36,141 nt of DNA from assembly GCA_038248745.1 (NCBI GenBank), contig JBBRXC010000004.1, forward strand, positions 1-36,141, in the 5' to 3' direction. The DNA comes from JAENWH01 sp038248745. GTDB lineage: Bacteria; Bacillota; Clostridia; Peptostreptococcales; Anaerovoracaceae. Of this stretch, positions 1 through 8,230 are shown piece after piece. The notes beneath the pieces were generated by a model. That model worked only from the letters and a program-made list of their open reading frames with translations. It had not been told where the DNA came from and did no database searches. A program made the translations under genes and the position numbers. The first letter of the stretch is position 1. Each line of letters starts with the position of its first letter.

Positions 1-381
1 AAGCATTTTCTTTTCGCCGGTCGAAAGCTTTTTCTCTTTGTCCAGACGCATAAGATTCCTGACAACTTCTGCTACTTCAAAAGCATCTCCCGTTTTTAAT
101 TTCTCCATATTTTCTCTGTATCTTCTATTCCAGTTATTAGACATTTCAGTGGTTGCACCTTGTAATGAATCTATGACATCACCTAATTCCAGTTCAGTCA
201 TTACATTTCTAACACCAACGCCATCGCTGCTTTCAATGGGAATCATTATTTTCATATCACCACAAGGAACTCTAAGAATATAGTATCTTCTGGTCTCTCC
301 AAGTATCTTCTTTTCTTCAATTTCCTCGATAATCCCTGCGCCATGCATCGGATATACAATTTTGTCTCCTACAATAAACAT
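1..381 (-). CDS. CarD/CdnL-family transcriptional regulator (3' end outside window)
   Basis: The visible 127 codons begin MFIVGDKIVYPMHGAGIIEE, the typical start of the CarD_CdnL_TRCF fold. In this family that N-terminal domain binds the RNA polymerase beta subunit, and the helical C-terminal domain contacts promoter DNA near the -10 element. Residues 1-60 look like the beta-barrel RNAP-interaction domain. From about residue 70 the sequence becomes helical and basic (NNWNRRYRENMEKLKTGD), as expected for the C-terminal part. Family members are about 160 residues, so perhaps 35 residues lie beyond the window edge. The ATG follows a clear GGAGG (plus-strand cctcc just after position 386). Transcription is divergent from the two-component genes. 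The family assignment is confident. Which promoters it controls (rRNA, stress or other) cannot be read here. Confidence 0.9.
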   Translation of the reverse strand, partial: MFIVGDKIVYPMHGAGIIEEIEEKKILGETRRYYILRVPCGDMKIMIPIESSDGVGVRNVMTELELGDVIDSLQGATTEMSNNWNRRYRENMEKLKTGDAFEVAEVVRNLMRLDKEKKLSTGEKKML

Positions 382-408
382 ATTCAGACCTCCAGTCTTA
401 CATAGTCC

Positions 409-438
409 ATTATAAGGTATTATACCGCAATCTGTCAA
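409..438 (-). promoter_or_regulatory. Promoter of the carD-like gene
   Basis: On the minus strand there is TTGACA (433-438), an 18-bp spacer and TATAAT (409-414), about 28 bp before the start codon. This is a near-consensus housekeeping-sigma promoter. Confidence 0.75.
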
Positions 439-557
439 GGAAACAATTTTTTAGTCTATCACAATGGCTATGCGCTGTCAACTATTATTTTATTACAATT
501 CTAGTATCTTTAGCGATTATTTAATTGTATTAGTATGTTACAATATATTATATAAAC

Positions 558-587
558 TTCACACGTTTCTCACATATCCGGTATATT
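558..587 (+). promoter_or_regulatory. Possible promoter of the two-component operon
   Basis: TTCACA (558-563), an 18-bp spacer and TATATT (582-587) lie about 40 bp upstream of the response-regulator start. The match is moderate. The rest of the 246-bp divergent region (382-627) is AT-rich and shows no other structure I can support. Confidence 0.4.
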
Positions 588-627
588 ATGAAAAGGTATA
601 AGTATTTAGAAAGGGAAGTGAACAACT

Positions 628-1299
628 ATGCAAAAGTTATTAATTGTCGATGATGAAATCAATATCCGAAAAGTAATAAAAGAATATGGTGAATTTAACG
701 GGTATCAGGTGGAAGAGTCAGCAGACGGAATGGACGCCGTCGCATTATGCAAAAAAAATGATTATGATTTGATTATAATGGATATTATGATGCCAAGACT
801 CGATGGTTTTTCTGCATGCAAAGAAATCCGAAAAACAAAATCAACGCCAATTATCATGCTTTCAGCTAGAGGGGAAGAATATGATAAACTTTTCGGTTTT
901 GAACTTGGGATTGATGATTATATGGTGAAACCCTTTAGCCCGAAAGAACTCATGGCCAGAATAAACGCGATTCTAGCCAGGCATTCCGCCGCTACTCAGT
1001 CGTCCAATGAAGCTTTGGTATTTGATGGTCTCGTTATAGATATTATTGCAAGAGTTGTCAGTGTAGATGGCCAAAGAATTGAGCTTACGCCAAAGGAATA
1101 CGAATTGTTATTTTACATGGCTTTAAACAAAAATATAGCATTATCAAGAGACAAGCTGTTATCCGACATCTGGGGATATGATTTCTTCGGAGATGACAGA
1201 ACAATAGATACACACATTAAAAATCTTAGAAATAATTTAGGAAAATACAGAGACTTCATTGTCACATTAAGAGGGGTAGGATACAAATTTGAAGTTTAA
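628..1299 (+). CDS. OmpR/PhoB-family response regulator
   Basis: The 223-residue protein is a two-domain DNA-binding response regulator. The receiver domain (about 3-115) has the acidic pair D8-D9, the phosphorylation site D52 in the segment IIMDIMMPRLDG, S79 as the switch Ser/Thr, and K101 in VKPF. The C-terminal winged helix (about 125-223) carries ELTPKEYELL and the recognition-helix region DDRTIDTHIKNLRNNLG, ending RGVGYKFEV, all diagnostic of the OmpR/PhoB class. It is presumably phosphorylated by the kinase encoded next, whose TTG start overlaps its 3' end by 11 bp. The ATG follows AAGGGAAGTGA. The stimulus and regulon are unknown. The nearest efflux genes are several kilobases away on the other strand, so no target is proposed. 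Confidence 0.95.
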   Translation: MQKLLIVDDEINIRKVIKEYGEFNGYQVEESADGMDAVALCKKNDYDLIIMDIMMPRLDGFSACKEIRKTKSTPIIMLSARGEEYDKLFGFELGIDDYMVKPFSPKELMARINAILARHSAATQSSNEALVFDGLVIDIIARVVSVDGQRIELTPKEYELLFYMALNKNIALSRDKLLSDIWGYDFFGDDRTIDTHIKNLRNNLGKYRDFIVTLRGVGYKFEV

Positions 1300-2686
1300 T
1301 TTTGACAGAAAAAGCATAACCTTTAAACTTTGGGCATATTTCATTTCTTTTGCTGCCTTTTTAATGATTGTTTTATGGTTTCTACAAATTTTCTTTTTAA
1401 ATAATTATTATGAAGCGATGAAAATATCTGAAACCACCAAACTGGCCTCCGTCATAGCATCTCAATATGGCCAGGATGATTTTATTGATACCATCAGAAA
1501 CGCCTCTTATACAAACGATCTATACATTCATATTGAAACATCAGATGGTACCATTGTTTTTTCCCCCATTGAAGATGTGGTGAGAAAACCTTATGGCTAT
1601 ATAAAAGAGATGGCATTGGTAAAGAAGGAATTGTTAAATAATAACAGCCTGAGTTCCTCCATAGTAATTCCAGGCACAACAAATACTCTTGCATATGCCA
1701 CTTTTCTTCACAGAGAAAATGGTTCAGACATTATTCTCTATATTTTTGCGCCTCTTTTTCCACTTGAATCTACCGTTGGAATTTTAAGGGATCAGCTTTT
1801 TTATGTAACTGTGATTTCTCTTCTTTTAGCTTTTATCATTTCATTTTATTTATCCAACCGAATTTCCCGGCCTATAAGAAGTATTACAACTTCAGCTAGA
1901 GAGCTTTCTAAAGGGAATTATAGAATCAAATTCCAGGGAGGACATTATTCGGAAATCATCGATTTAGCAAATACGCTGACCTATACCTCTTTGGAATTGG
2001 AAAAAACCTACTTATTGCAAAAGGATCTCATTGCCAACGTATCCCACGATCTTAGGACACCCCTTACCATGGTTAAATCCTATGCAGAAATGGTACGGGA
2101 TATTTCAGGGGATAACCCCGCAAAAAGAAAGGAACATATAAAAGTAATCATCGATGAAGCAGACAGGCTAAATCTTCTTGTTGATGATCTGCTTGCTCTT
2201 TCTAAAATGCAATCTGGTGTGGTTTCTTTTGAAAAGTCACGCTTTGATTTAGTTGCCGCCGTTCAGGGGTTGCTGGATTCCTATAATCTCCTTATTGATA
2301 ATGAGGGCTATAAGATAATTTTCGAAGCACCAGCTTCAGTGATCATTAACGCTGACAGGGCTAAAATCCTGCAGGTTTTTTCCAATTTGATAAACAATGG
2401 CGTGAAATATTGTGGGGAAGATAAAACTGTAATCATTACAATTATTGAAAAACAAACCCATATCCGTTGTCAGGTTTTGGACCACGGTATGGGAATTCCT
2501 AAAACAGAACTTGACTTTATTTGGGACCGATATTATAAAGCTAGTACAAATCACGTAAGAACAACGACAGGAAGCGGTTTAGGCTTATCTATCGTAAAAG
2601 AAATTCTTAACCAACATTCGGGCAAGTATGGGGTTGAGAGCGATCTTGGCAAAGGAAGTCTTTTCTGGTTTGAATTAAATAAATAA
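1289..2686 (+). CDS. PhoR-like sensor histidine kinase
   Basis: This is a membrane sensor kinase of 465 residues. TM1 (about 13-37) and TM2 (about 169-189) flank an extracytoplasmic sensing domain of roughly 130 residues. They are followed by a HAMP domain (about 190-240, RISRPIRSI), a HisKA domain with the phospho-acceptor H253 in ANVSHDLRTPL, and a HATPase_c domain with N box (NLINNGVKY), G1 (DHGMGIP) and G2 (GSGLGLSI). The start is a TTG at 1289, inside the response-regulator gene. It sits 8 nt after a GGGGTAGG ribosome site, and the overlap suggests translational coupling. It should phosphorylate the upstream regulator. The ligand cannot be inferred. The gene converges on radA with only 24 bp between stop codons and no obvious terminator. 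Confidence 0.95.
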   Translation: MKFNFDRKSITFKLWAYFISFAAFLMIVLWFLQIFFLNNYYEAMKISETTKLASVIASQYGQDDFIDTIRNASYTNDLYIHIETSDGTIVFSPIEDVVRKPYGYIKEMALVKKELLNNNSLSSSIVIPGTTNTLAYATFLHRENGSDIILYIFAPLFPLESTVGILRDQLFYVTVISLLLAFIISFYLSNRISRPIRSITTSARELSKGNYRIKFQGGHYSEIIDLANTLTYTSLELEKTYLLQKDLIANVSHDLRTPLTMVKSYAEMVRDISGDNPAKRKEHIKVIIDEADRLNLLVDDLLALSKMQSGVVSFEKSRFDLVAAVQGLLDSYNLLIDNEGYKIIFEAPASVIINADRAKILQVFSNLINNGVKYCGEDKTVIITIIEKQTHIRCQVLDHGMGIPKTELDFIWDRYYKASTNHVRTTTGSGLGLSIVKEILNQHSGKYGVESDLGKGSLFWFELNK

Positions 2687-2710
2687 ACCATTTTGCCGGA
2701 TTATTTTTGA

Positions 2711-4081
2711 TCAGAAACATCTTATTGCATCCCGAATACTTTTAACTCCTATCACTTTCAGATTTTTGGGCGCGTCGCTACACTTAGCGGCGTTTTTTTC
2801 TGGGAGAATCACTCTTTCAAAACCCATTCTAGCGGCTTCTCGAATAATTTTATCAATATTCTGAACGGATCTCAAATCTCCAGTCAAACCAATTTCTCCA
2901 ATAGCCAAGGTTTTGGCAGGGCAGACAATGCCTCTCTGAGAAGAGTAAATAGCCATCGCCACCGCCAGGTCAATGGAAGTCCCCTCAGGTTTTAAACCAC
3001 CCACTATATTCACATAAACATCTGTACTGATAAAAGTGGTTCCTGTTTTTCTCTCGAGCACAGCCAATATCATATTTAATCTTGAAAGTTCAACACCCAC
3101 TGCCGTTCTTCTGGCAAATCCAATATTTGTAGGGGTTGTCAGCGCCTGCACTTCAAGCAACAAAGGCCTAGTCCCCTCGTATACCGCAGTAGCCACTGCC
3201 CCTTCAACACTTTCTTCCATGCCTTCTAAAAAACTTCGTGAAAGATTGTCTATTTCAAGCAATCCAGCTTCCTCCATTTCAAAAGCACCAATCTCACTAG
3301 TTGTACCAAATCTATTTTTCATTGATCTCAAAATTCTGAGTTCTTGATTTCTTTCTCCTGTAAAACTGAGAACACAGTCCACCAAATGTTCAATGATTTT
3401 CGGGCCGGCCAGTTCACCATTTTTAGTTACATGGGCAACGATGAATATGGGGATATTTTTTGTTTTTCCAACCTTCATTAAATGATTTCCGCATGCCCTT
3501 ACCTGGGACACACTTCCCGGGGCAGATTCTATTTCATCCGAATACATGGTTTGAATAGAGTCTATTATCATAAAATCTGGTTTCATCTGCTCCTGAACAT
3601 AGATAATATTTTCAATATTGGTTTCTGCCAGCAAAAAAAGATTGTCCAGATTCCCTGAGCAAACCCTGTCCGTCCTTATTTTAATTTGCTCTTCCGACTC
3701 TTCTCCTGTAACATACAAAACTTTTTTGTTCTGACCAGCTATTTTTGCAGCTGCTTGAATAATCAACGTGGATTTTCCTATACCAGGTTCTCCCGAAATA
3801 AGTACAAGAGACCCTTTTACTAGGCCACCCCCAAGAACTCGGTTGAATTCTCCAATACCTGTGTCAATTCTGGAAAACTGGCCGGATTTAACCTGTGACA
3901 GGCTAACAGCCTTCAGCTCCCTAGAAGGATCTACCCTTCTTCTGGAATCATCCTCATTTATTTCAACGATTTTTTCCTCAATCATCGTATTCCATGCACC
4001 GCAAATACATTGCCCCATCCATTTAGCACTCTCAAATCCACAGTCTTGACACACAAAAACTGTTTTTGCCTTCTTTGCCAT
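2711..4081 (-). CDS. radA: DNA repair protein RadA (Sms)
   Basis: RadA is a RecA-like, Lon-like ATPase that promotes branch migration of recombination intermediates. This 456-residue protein has the family's normal length and order. It has an N-terminal zinc finger (C11, C14, C25, C27), a RecA-type ATPase with Walker A GEPGIGKST (97-105), the RadA hallmark KNRFG (255-259), and a C-terminal Lon-protease-like domain (about 290-456). A longer reading frame begins 17 codons upstream. The ATG at 4081 is preferred because it follows AAGGGGGT at proper spacing and gives the family's usual MAKKAK start. The second knuckle reads C-I-C rather than the usual C-x-x-C, one residue short. It has its own promoter and is transcribed in the same direction as the EF-G-like gene upstream. 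Confidence 0.96.
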   Translation of the reverse strand: MAKKAKTVFVCQDCGFESAKWMGQCICGAWNTMIEEKIVEINEDDSRRRVDPSRELKAVSLSQVKSGQFSRIDTGIGEFNRVLGGGLVKGSLVLISGEPGIGKSTLIIQAAAKIAGQNKKVLYVTGEESEEQIKIRTDRVCSGNLDNLFLLAETNIENIIYVQEQMKPDFMIIDSIQTMYSDEIESAPGSVSQVRACGNHLMKVGKTKNIPIFIVAHVTKNGELAGPKIIEHLVDCVLSFTGERNQELRILRSMKNRFGTTSEIGAFEMEEAGLLEIDNLSRSFLEGMEESVEGAVATAVYEGTRPLLLEVQALTTPTNIGFARRTAVGVELSRLNMILAVLERKTGTTFISTDVYVNIVGGLKPEGTSIDLAVAMAIYSSQRGIVCPAKTLAIGEIGLTGDLRSVQNIDKIIREAARMGFERVILPEKNAAKCSDAPKNLKVIGVKSIRDAIRCF

Positions 4082-4130
4082 ATGCCTACCCCCTTCACGA
4101 ACCTCAATGCAAACATTTGTTCTTATATAC

Positions 4131-4159
4131 AATATACCAAAAGCTTCTCCTTTTGTCTA
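4131..4159 (-). promoter_or_regulatory. Promoter of radA
   Basis: On the minus strand there is TAGACA (4154-4159), a 17-bp spacer and TATATT (4131-4136), about 50 bp upstream of the chosen radA start. No terminator hairpin is evident between the EF-G-like gene and this promoter. Confidence 0.65.
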
Positions 4160-4249
4160 TCATAAAAAAAAACGGAAGCAGATATTTCTATCCACTCCCA
4201 TCTTTGTATTGCTCCAGTTATTAAGAAACCGTTTTTCAAATAATTTTGC

Positions 4250-6196
4250 TTAATGACCCGCTTCCTCTTCTGCTTTATGTTTCGCAATAATTTTTTCTGC
4301 CTGATGAATAGGTAACTCTTCATAACGTTCAAATCTCATGGAGAAACTTCCTCTTGCCTGCGTCATGGAACGAAGGGTGACTGCATAATCAAACAGCTCT
4401 GCCTGAGGCGCTTCTGCCAGTACTTTTTGTATACCACCAGTCTGAGGTTCCATCCCAAGAATTTTCCCTCTTCTCTTATTCATATCCCCCATGACATCCC
4501 CCATGTAATCATCAGGGACAAATATTTCTACATGTATAATTGGTTCCAAAAGACAAGGTTTCGCTTCCACAACGCCTTTTTTGAATGCAAGCGACGCTGC
4601 AATTTTAAAAGCCATTTCATTGGAATCCACATCATGATACGAACCATCATACAAAACTGCCTTAACCCCTACAACCTTACATCCAGCAAGCGGACCCTTC
4701 TCCATGCATTCTCTCAGCCCTTTTTCAACTGCAGGAACATAATTCTTTGGTATTGACCCGCCAAAAAGTTTTTCTTCAAATTCAAATTCTTCTTTTGAAG
4801 GGGAGAACCTGATATGCACGTCTCCGTATTGTCCAGCACCTCCAGATTGTTTTTTATGTTTTCCCTGAACATCTGAAGAACCTTTAATCGTTTCTCTGAA
4901 TGCTATTTTTTGTTCAACAGCAACAACTTCTGTACCAAACTTTTCTTTAAGTTTTGCTTTGATTATGCCAATTTGGATTTCTCCCTGTCCGCCTAACAAG
5001 GTTTGATGTGTTTCTGAATTCCTTTCAAGCCTAAAGGAAGGATCTTCTTCCATCAGCCTGTGAAGGCCAGTACTTATTTTTTCATCTTCCCCCTTTACCT
5101 TTGGCTCTACCGCCAGATATAGGGAAGGCTCTGGAAATTTAATAGGTGGATATGTTATCTGATTTGCTTTATCACAAAGTGTATCTCCAGTATGCGTAAA
5201 TTGTAGTTTTGCAATAGCAACAATGTCTCCCGCTTCCACTTCTGAGGATTCCCCTTGCGTTTTCCCTCTCATGAAGAACATAGCCCCCAATTTTTCATTT
5301 TTGGTAGCTTTTGTATTATATATTTCCAGTCCAGGTTTAAACTTGCCCGAAATCACCTTCACTAAAGAAATTTTTCCAAGAAACGGATCTGCGATGGTTT
5401 TAAATACAAATCCCGAGGCTGGTGCCGAAGGATCAACCTTTCGGATAATTTCGTTGTCATTACCATCTACTCCCACATAGTCCTTATGCTCAGCCGCAGT
5501 AGGAATATATTTTATTATTGCGTCCATAACCTCTTTAATCCCTGTTCCTTTTATGGATGAACATTGCATAATAGGGGCTATATCTCCGGATTTTATGCCA
5601 TTGTGAAGTCCTGTCTTAAATTCCTCTTCTGTAAAAGGTTCTCCTGAAAAGAACTTTTCCATCAGTTCTTCTGAAGTTTCTGCAATCGCTTCGTTTAAAG
5701 AATCTTTGTCTTCAAAAGTGACTACCGAAACACCGAATTTTTCTTTTAACTGGTCCACAACTTTTCCGGTATCAACATTTTCTTTGTCAATTTTGCTTAA
5801 AAGAAAAAACCTTGGAATGTCGAATTCGTTACAAGTGTTCCATGCCTTTTCAGTTCCCACCTGGATTCCCGCAGAAGCGTCGACCATGATGATGGCTGCT
5901 TCAACGGCTCTCATTGCCGAATTAACTTCACCTACGAAGTCAAAAAAACCTGGCGTGTCAATAAAATTAATCTTAACCTTGCTGTATTCAACTGGCACTA
6001 TCGAAGTACTGATTGAGTATCCTTTTTCTATTTCCATCTTATCATAGTCAGATACTGTGTTTCCGTCTTCAACTTTTCCTAGCCTGTTAATAACGCCTGT
6101 TGCAAGTAGTGCAGCCTCTAAGAATGTAGTTTTTCCACACCCTCCATGTCCAACTAGTGCAACGTTTCTGATAGTGTCGCTTTTATAGCCCTTCAT
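4250..6196 (-). CDS. EF-G-like translational GTPase (FusA2/EF-G-2 type)
   Basis: This 648-residue protein is an elongation-factor-G paralogue. The GTPase domain has G1 GHGGCGKT (16-23), a G2 region EKGYSIST (57-64), G3 DTPGF (80-84) and a G4 motif that reads SKID (134-137) where NKxD is usual. EF-G domains II to V follow, including GGAGQYGDVHI in domain IV and ARGSFSMRFERYEELP near the C-terminus. The start MKGYKSDTIRNVALVGHGG and the GNTVSDYDKMEIEKG segment match the EF-G-like subfamily found beside a canonical EF-G in many Clostridia. It is also shorter than canonical EF-G (about 690). A role in translocation or ribosome recycling is plausible but not established for this subfamily. The ATG follows AGGAGGT. 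The gene is apparently monocistronic. Confidence 0.9.
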   Translation of the reverse strand: MKGYKSDTIRNVALVGHGGCGKTTFLEAALLATGVINRLGKVEDGNTVSDYDKMEIEKGYSISTSIVPVEYSKVKINFIDTPGFFDFVGEVNSAMRAVEAAIIMVDASAGIQVGTEKAWNTCNEFDIPRFFLLSKIDKENVDTGKVVDQLKEKFGVSVVTFEDKDSLNEAIAETSEELMEKFFSGEPFTEEEFKTGLHNGIKSGDIAPIMQCSSIKGTGIKEVMDAIIKYIPTAAEHKDYVGVDGNDNEIIRKVDPSAPASGFVFKTIADPFLGKISLVKVISGKFKPGLEIYNTKATKNEKLGAMFFMRGKTQGESSEVEAGDIVAIAKLQFTHTGDTLCDKANQITYPPIKFPEPSLYLAVEPKVKGEDEKISTGLHRLMEEDPSFRLERNSETHQTLLGGQGEIQIGIIKAKLKEKFGTEVVAVEQKIAFRETIKGSSDVQGKHKKQSGGAGQYGDVHIRFSPSKEEFEFEEKLFGGSIPKNYVPAVEKGLRECMEKGPLAGCKVVGVKAVLYDGSYHDVDSNEMAFKIAASLAFKKGVVEAKPCLLEPIIHVEIFVPDDYMGDVMGDMNKRRGKILGMEPQTGGIQKVLAEAPQAELFDYAVTLRSMTQARGSFSMRFERYEELPIHQAEKIIAKHKAEEEAGH

Positions 6197-6230
6197 ATTT
6201 AGACCTCCTATTTTTTTTTAAGTTAAATGA

Positions 6231-6259
6231 AGTATATCATTATTAAACTTAAATATCAA
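6231..6259 (-). promoter_or_regulatory. Promoter of the EF-G-like gene
   Basis: On the minus strand there is TTGATA (6254-6259), a 17-bp spacer and TATACT (6231-6236), about 35 bp upstream of the start codon. Confidence 0.7.
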
Positions 6260-6299
6260 TTACTAATTGGCCACATAGCAGGGAAAGAAATAACCAGCG

Positions 6300-7517
6300 C
6301 TATTCATATCTCAAGGCTTCAATAGGATCCATTTTTGCGGCTTTTCTTGCTGGGTAAATCCCAAAAAACATACCGACCATAGCCGAAAAAAGAACCGCAA
6401 ACAGTACTACAAGAGGGCTTATTACTAGCTCAGCCCCTGCAATTGACATACCGATTACTGCAATTCCTGCGCCCAAAGCTGTTCCGATCACCCCGCCGAT
6501 TGCTGATATGATCATAGACTCAATTAAAAACTGTACCAATATATCCTTTGTTCTAGCACCTAACGCTTTTCTGATACCAATCTCTCTTGTTCTTTCCGTA
6601 ACAGAAACAAGCATTATATTCATGATACCAATTCCGCCAACAACCAGAGAAATACCTGCAATCGCCCCTATTGCAAGAGACAGCGTCCCTAAAATCTGAT
6701 CTGCCGTTCCTTGCTGGGATTCCACAGATTCAGAGATATAAGTTCCTTTTTCTAAACCCTTTAATTTTTCCAGATAGTTTATCATCGCTTCAGATGTTCT
6801 CTTGATGTCATATCCTTCTCTAACATAAAGATTCAGCACCCCTGCCACCAGTTCTCCATCTCCCTGTATTGACGTGTAAGGCGAATACGCTGGATAGCCA
6901 CTTGCTGGCATAAGTCCACTGAACAAGCTTTTTTCTTCCTCATAAACACCCACAATGACAAATTCTTTTAATTCTCCATTTACGGTGAGGTCCAAGGTTT
7001 TTCCAACAGGGTTTTCCGTATTGTAAAAAAATTCGGCGCCTTTTTTTTCTATGACAATATACTCTCTTTTTCCTTTCAGGTCAGCATCGTTAATCATCCT
7101 GCCATGAATCATATTCATTTTCTTGAATTTGTCAAAGTTGCCGGCTACACCTTGAATGGACCATTTCCCTGCGACTCTTCCTACTGTCGTTTCTGACTGA
7201 ATGCTAAGATATGGGTCAATATAGGCAATTTCCTTCTCAAATCGATTTGAGAAGGCATCCAACTCTTCTTGTGAAAAAGTCACAGCCTGTGCAGCGCTCA
7301 CATCTCGGTCCTGCCGCCAGTCTGGGTATATTGCCACGGCATTTTTCCCAAAATTTTCAAATTCTTTGGATACAGTAGCCTTTGCGCTATCACCAATTGA
7401 TGTAATGGCAATCACAGAACTGATCCCAATGATAATGCCCAGCATAGTAAGAAATGACCTCATTTTGTTGGATCGAATTGAAGTAAGCGCTAATTTAATG
7501 TTTTCAAGAAATAACAT
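6300..7517 (-). CDS. MacB-like ABC transporter permease (FtsX family)
   Basis: The 405-residue protein has the MacB permease plan. There is one N-terminal membrane helix (about 18-40, within RSFLTMLGIIIGISSVIAITSIG), a large extracytoplasmic MacB_PCD domain (about 45-280), and three C-terminal helices of the FtsX domain (about 285-400). The conserved GIRKALGARTKDI coupling-helix segment and the ending ARKAAKMDPIEALRYE are diagnostic. In Gram-positives such permeases work with an ATPase and a membrane-fusion-like protein to export peptides or hydrophobic drugs. The ATPase stop and this ATG overlap by one base (TAATG), with GGAGG 7 nt upstream, so translation is coupled. It is the last gene of the greA-lysS-asnS run. 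The substrate is unknown. Confidence 0.93.
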   Translation of the reverse strand: MLFLENIKLALTSIRSNKMRSFLTMLGIIIGISSVIAITSIGDSAKATVSKEFENFGKNAVAIYPDWRQDRDVSAAQAVTFSQEELDAFSNRFEKEIAYIDPYLSIQSETTVGRVAGKWSIQGVAGNFDKFKKMNMIHGRMINDADLKGKREYIVIEKKGAEFFYNTENPVGKTLDLTVNGELKEFVIVGVYEEEKSLFSGLMPASGYPAYSPYTSIQGDGELVAGVLNLYVREGYDIKRTSEAMINYLEKLKGLEKGTYISESVESQQGTADQILGTLSLAIGAIAGISLVVGGIGIMNIMLVSVTERTREIGIRKALGARTKDILVQFLIESMIISAIGGVIGTALGAGIAVIGMSIAGAELVISPLVVLFAVLFSAMVGMFFGIYPARKAAKMDPIEALRYE

Positions 7518-8230
7518 TACAGCACCTCCTTCTTCCTATGAAAATTCTCTTTGTCGGAAGTGATTTCGCCATCAAAAAATGTAATGATTCTATCTGTACA
7601 AGCTGCTATATCATGTTCATGGGTAACAATAATGACAGTGTTTTTGTCTTCCTTATTTAATTTTCTAAAGATCTCCATGATTTCAATGGATGACTTTGAA
7701 TCCAGGTTTCCAGTGGGTTCATCCGCCAGAATAATTGGCGGTCTATTGGTTAAGGCTCTGGCGATAGCCACTCGTTGTTTTTGGCCTCCCGAGAGTTCAT
7801 TGGGCATATGATGATATCTGTCACCTAGCCCGACGCCATTTAAAACTTCTATGGCTCTGCGTTGCCTTTCCTCTTTAGGGATTTTTGCATAAACCATTGG
7901 AAGTTCTACGTTTTTCAAAGCCGTCGTTCTTGGGATTAAGTTGAAGGATTGAAAAATAAAACCAACATTTTTATTTCTAACTAAAGAAAGCTGGTCGTCT
8001 GTTTTTTCACTTACATCCACTCCCTCAATGTAGTAGCTCCCCCCTGTCGGCCTGTCTAGGCAGCCAAGAATATTCATTAGTGTAGACTTACCCGACCCAG
8101 AGACGCCCATAATTGCAACGAATTCACCTTTATTAATCGTTAAATTGATATCTTTTAATGCTTCGACATTTATGGTGCCGTTTTTATAGATTTTAGAAAT
8201 ATTCTCTAACCTAATAATTTCTTTACACAT
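7517..8230 (-). CDS. MacB/LolD-type ABC transporter ATPase
   Basis: This is a 237-residue ATPase subunit with Walker A GVSGSGKST (about 42-50), Q-loop FIFQSFNLIPRTTALKNVELP, signature LSGGQ, Walker B IILADEPTGNLDS and H-loop VTHEHD. The Q-loop region and the DEPTGNLD sequence are typical of the MacB/LolD/FtsE group, which drives mechanotransmission-type exporters. It should energise the permease encoded immediately downstream and work with the fusion protein upstream. Its start overlaps the 3' end of the fusion-protein gene by 8 bp, so translation is likely coupled. All motifs are intact. Confidence 0.95.
   Translation of the reverse strand: MCKEIIRLENISKIYKNGTINVEALKDINLTINKGEFVAIMGVSGSGKSTLMNILGCLDRPTGGSYYIEGVDVSEKTDDQLSLVRNKNVGFIFQSFNLIPRTTALKNVELPMVYAKIPKEERQRRAIEVLNGVGLGDRYHHMPNELSGGQKQRVAIARALTNRPPIILADEPTGNLDSKSSIEIMEIFRKLNKEDKNTVIIVTHEHDIAACTDRIITFFDGEITSDKENFHRKKEVL

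Noticed and set aside
2687..2710. Shared terminator between the histidine kinase and radA
   Set aside because: Only 24 bp separate the convergent stops and no stem with a T tract can be drawn.
5815..5825. TGTCGAA, a Spo0A-box core
   Set aside because: It lies deep inside the EF-G-like coding sequence with imperfect flanks, so a chance match is more likely.
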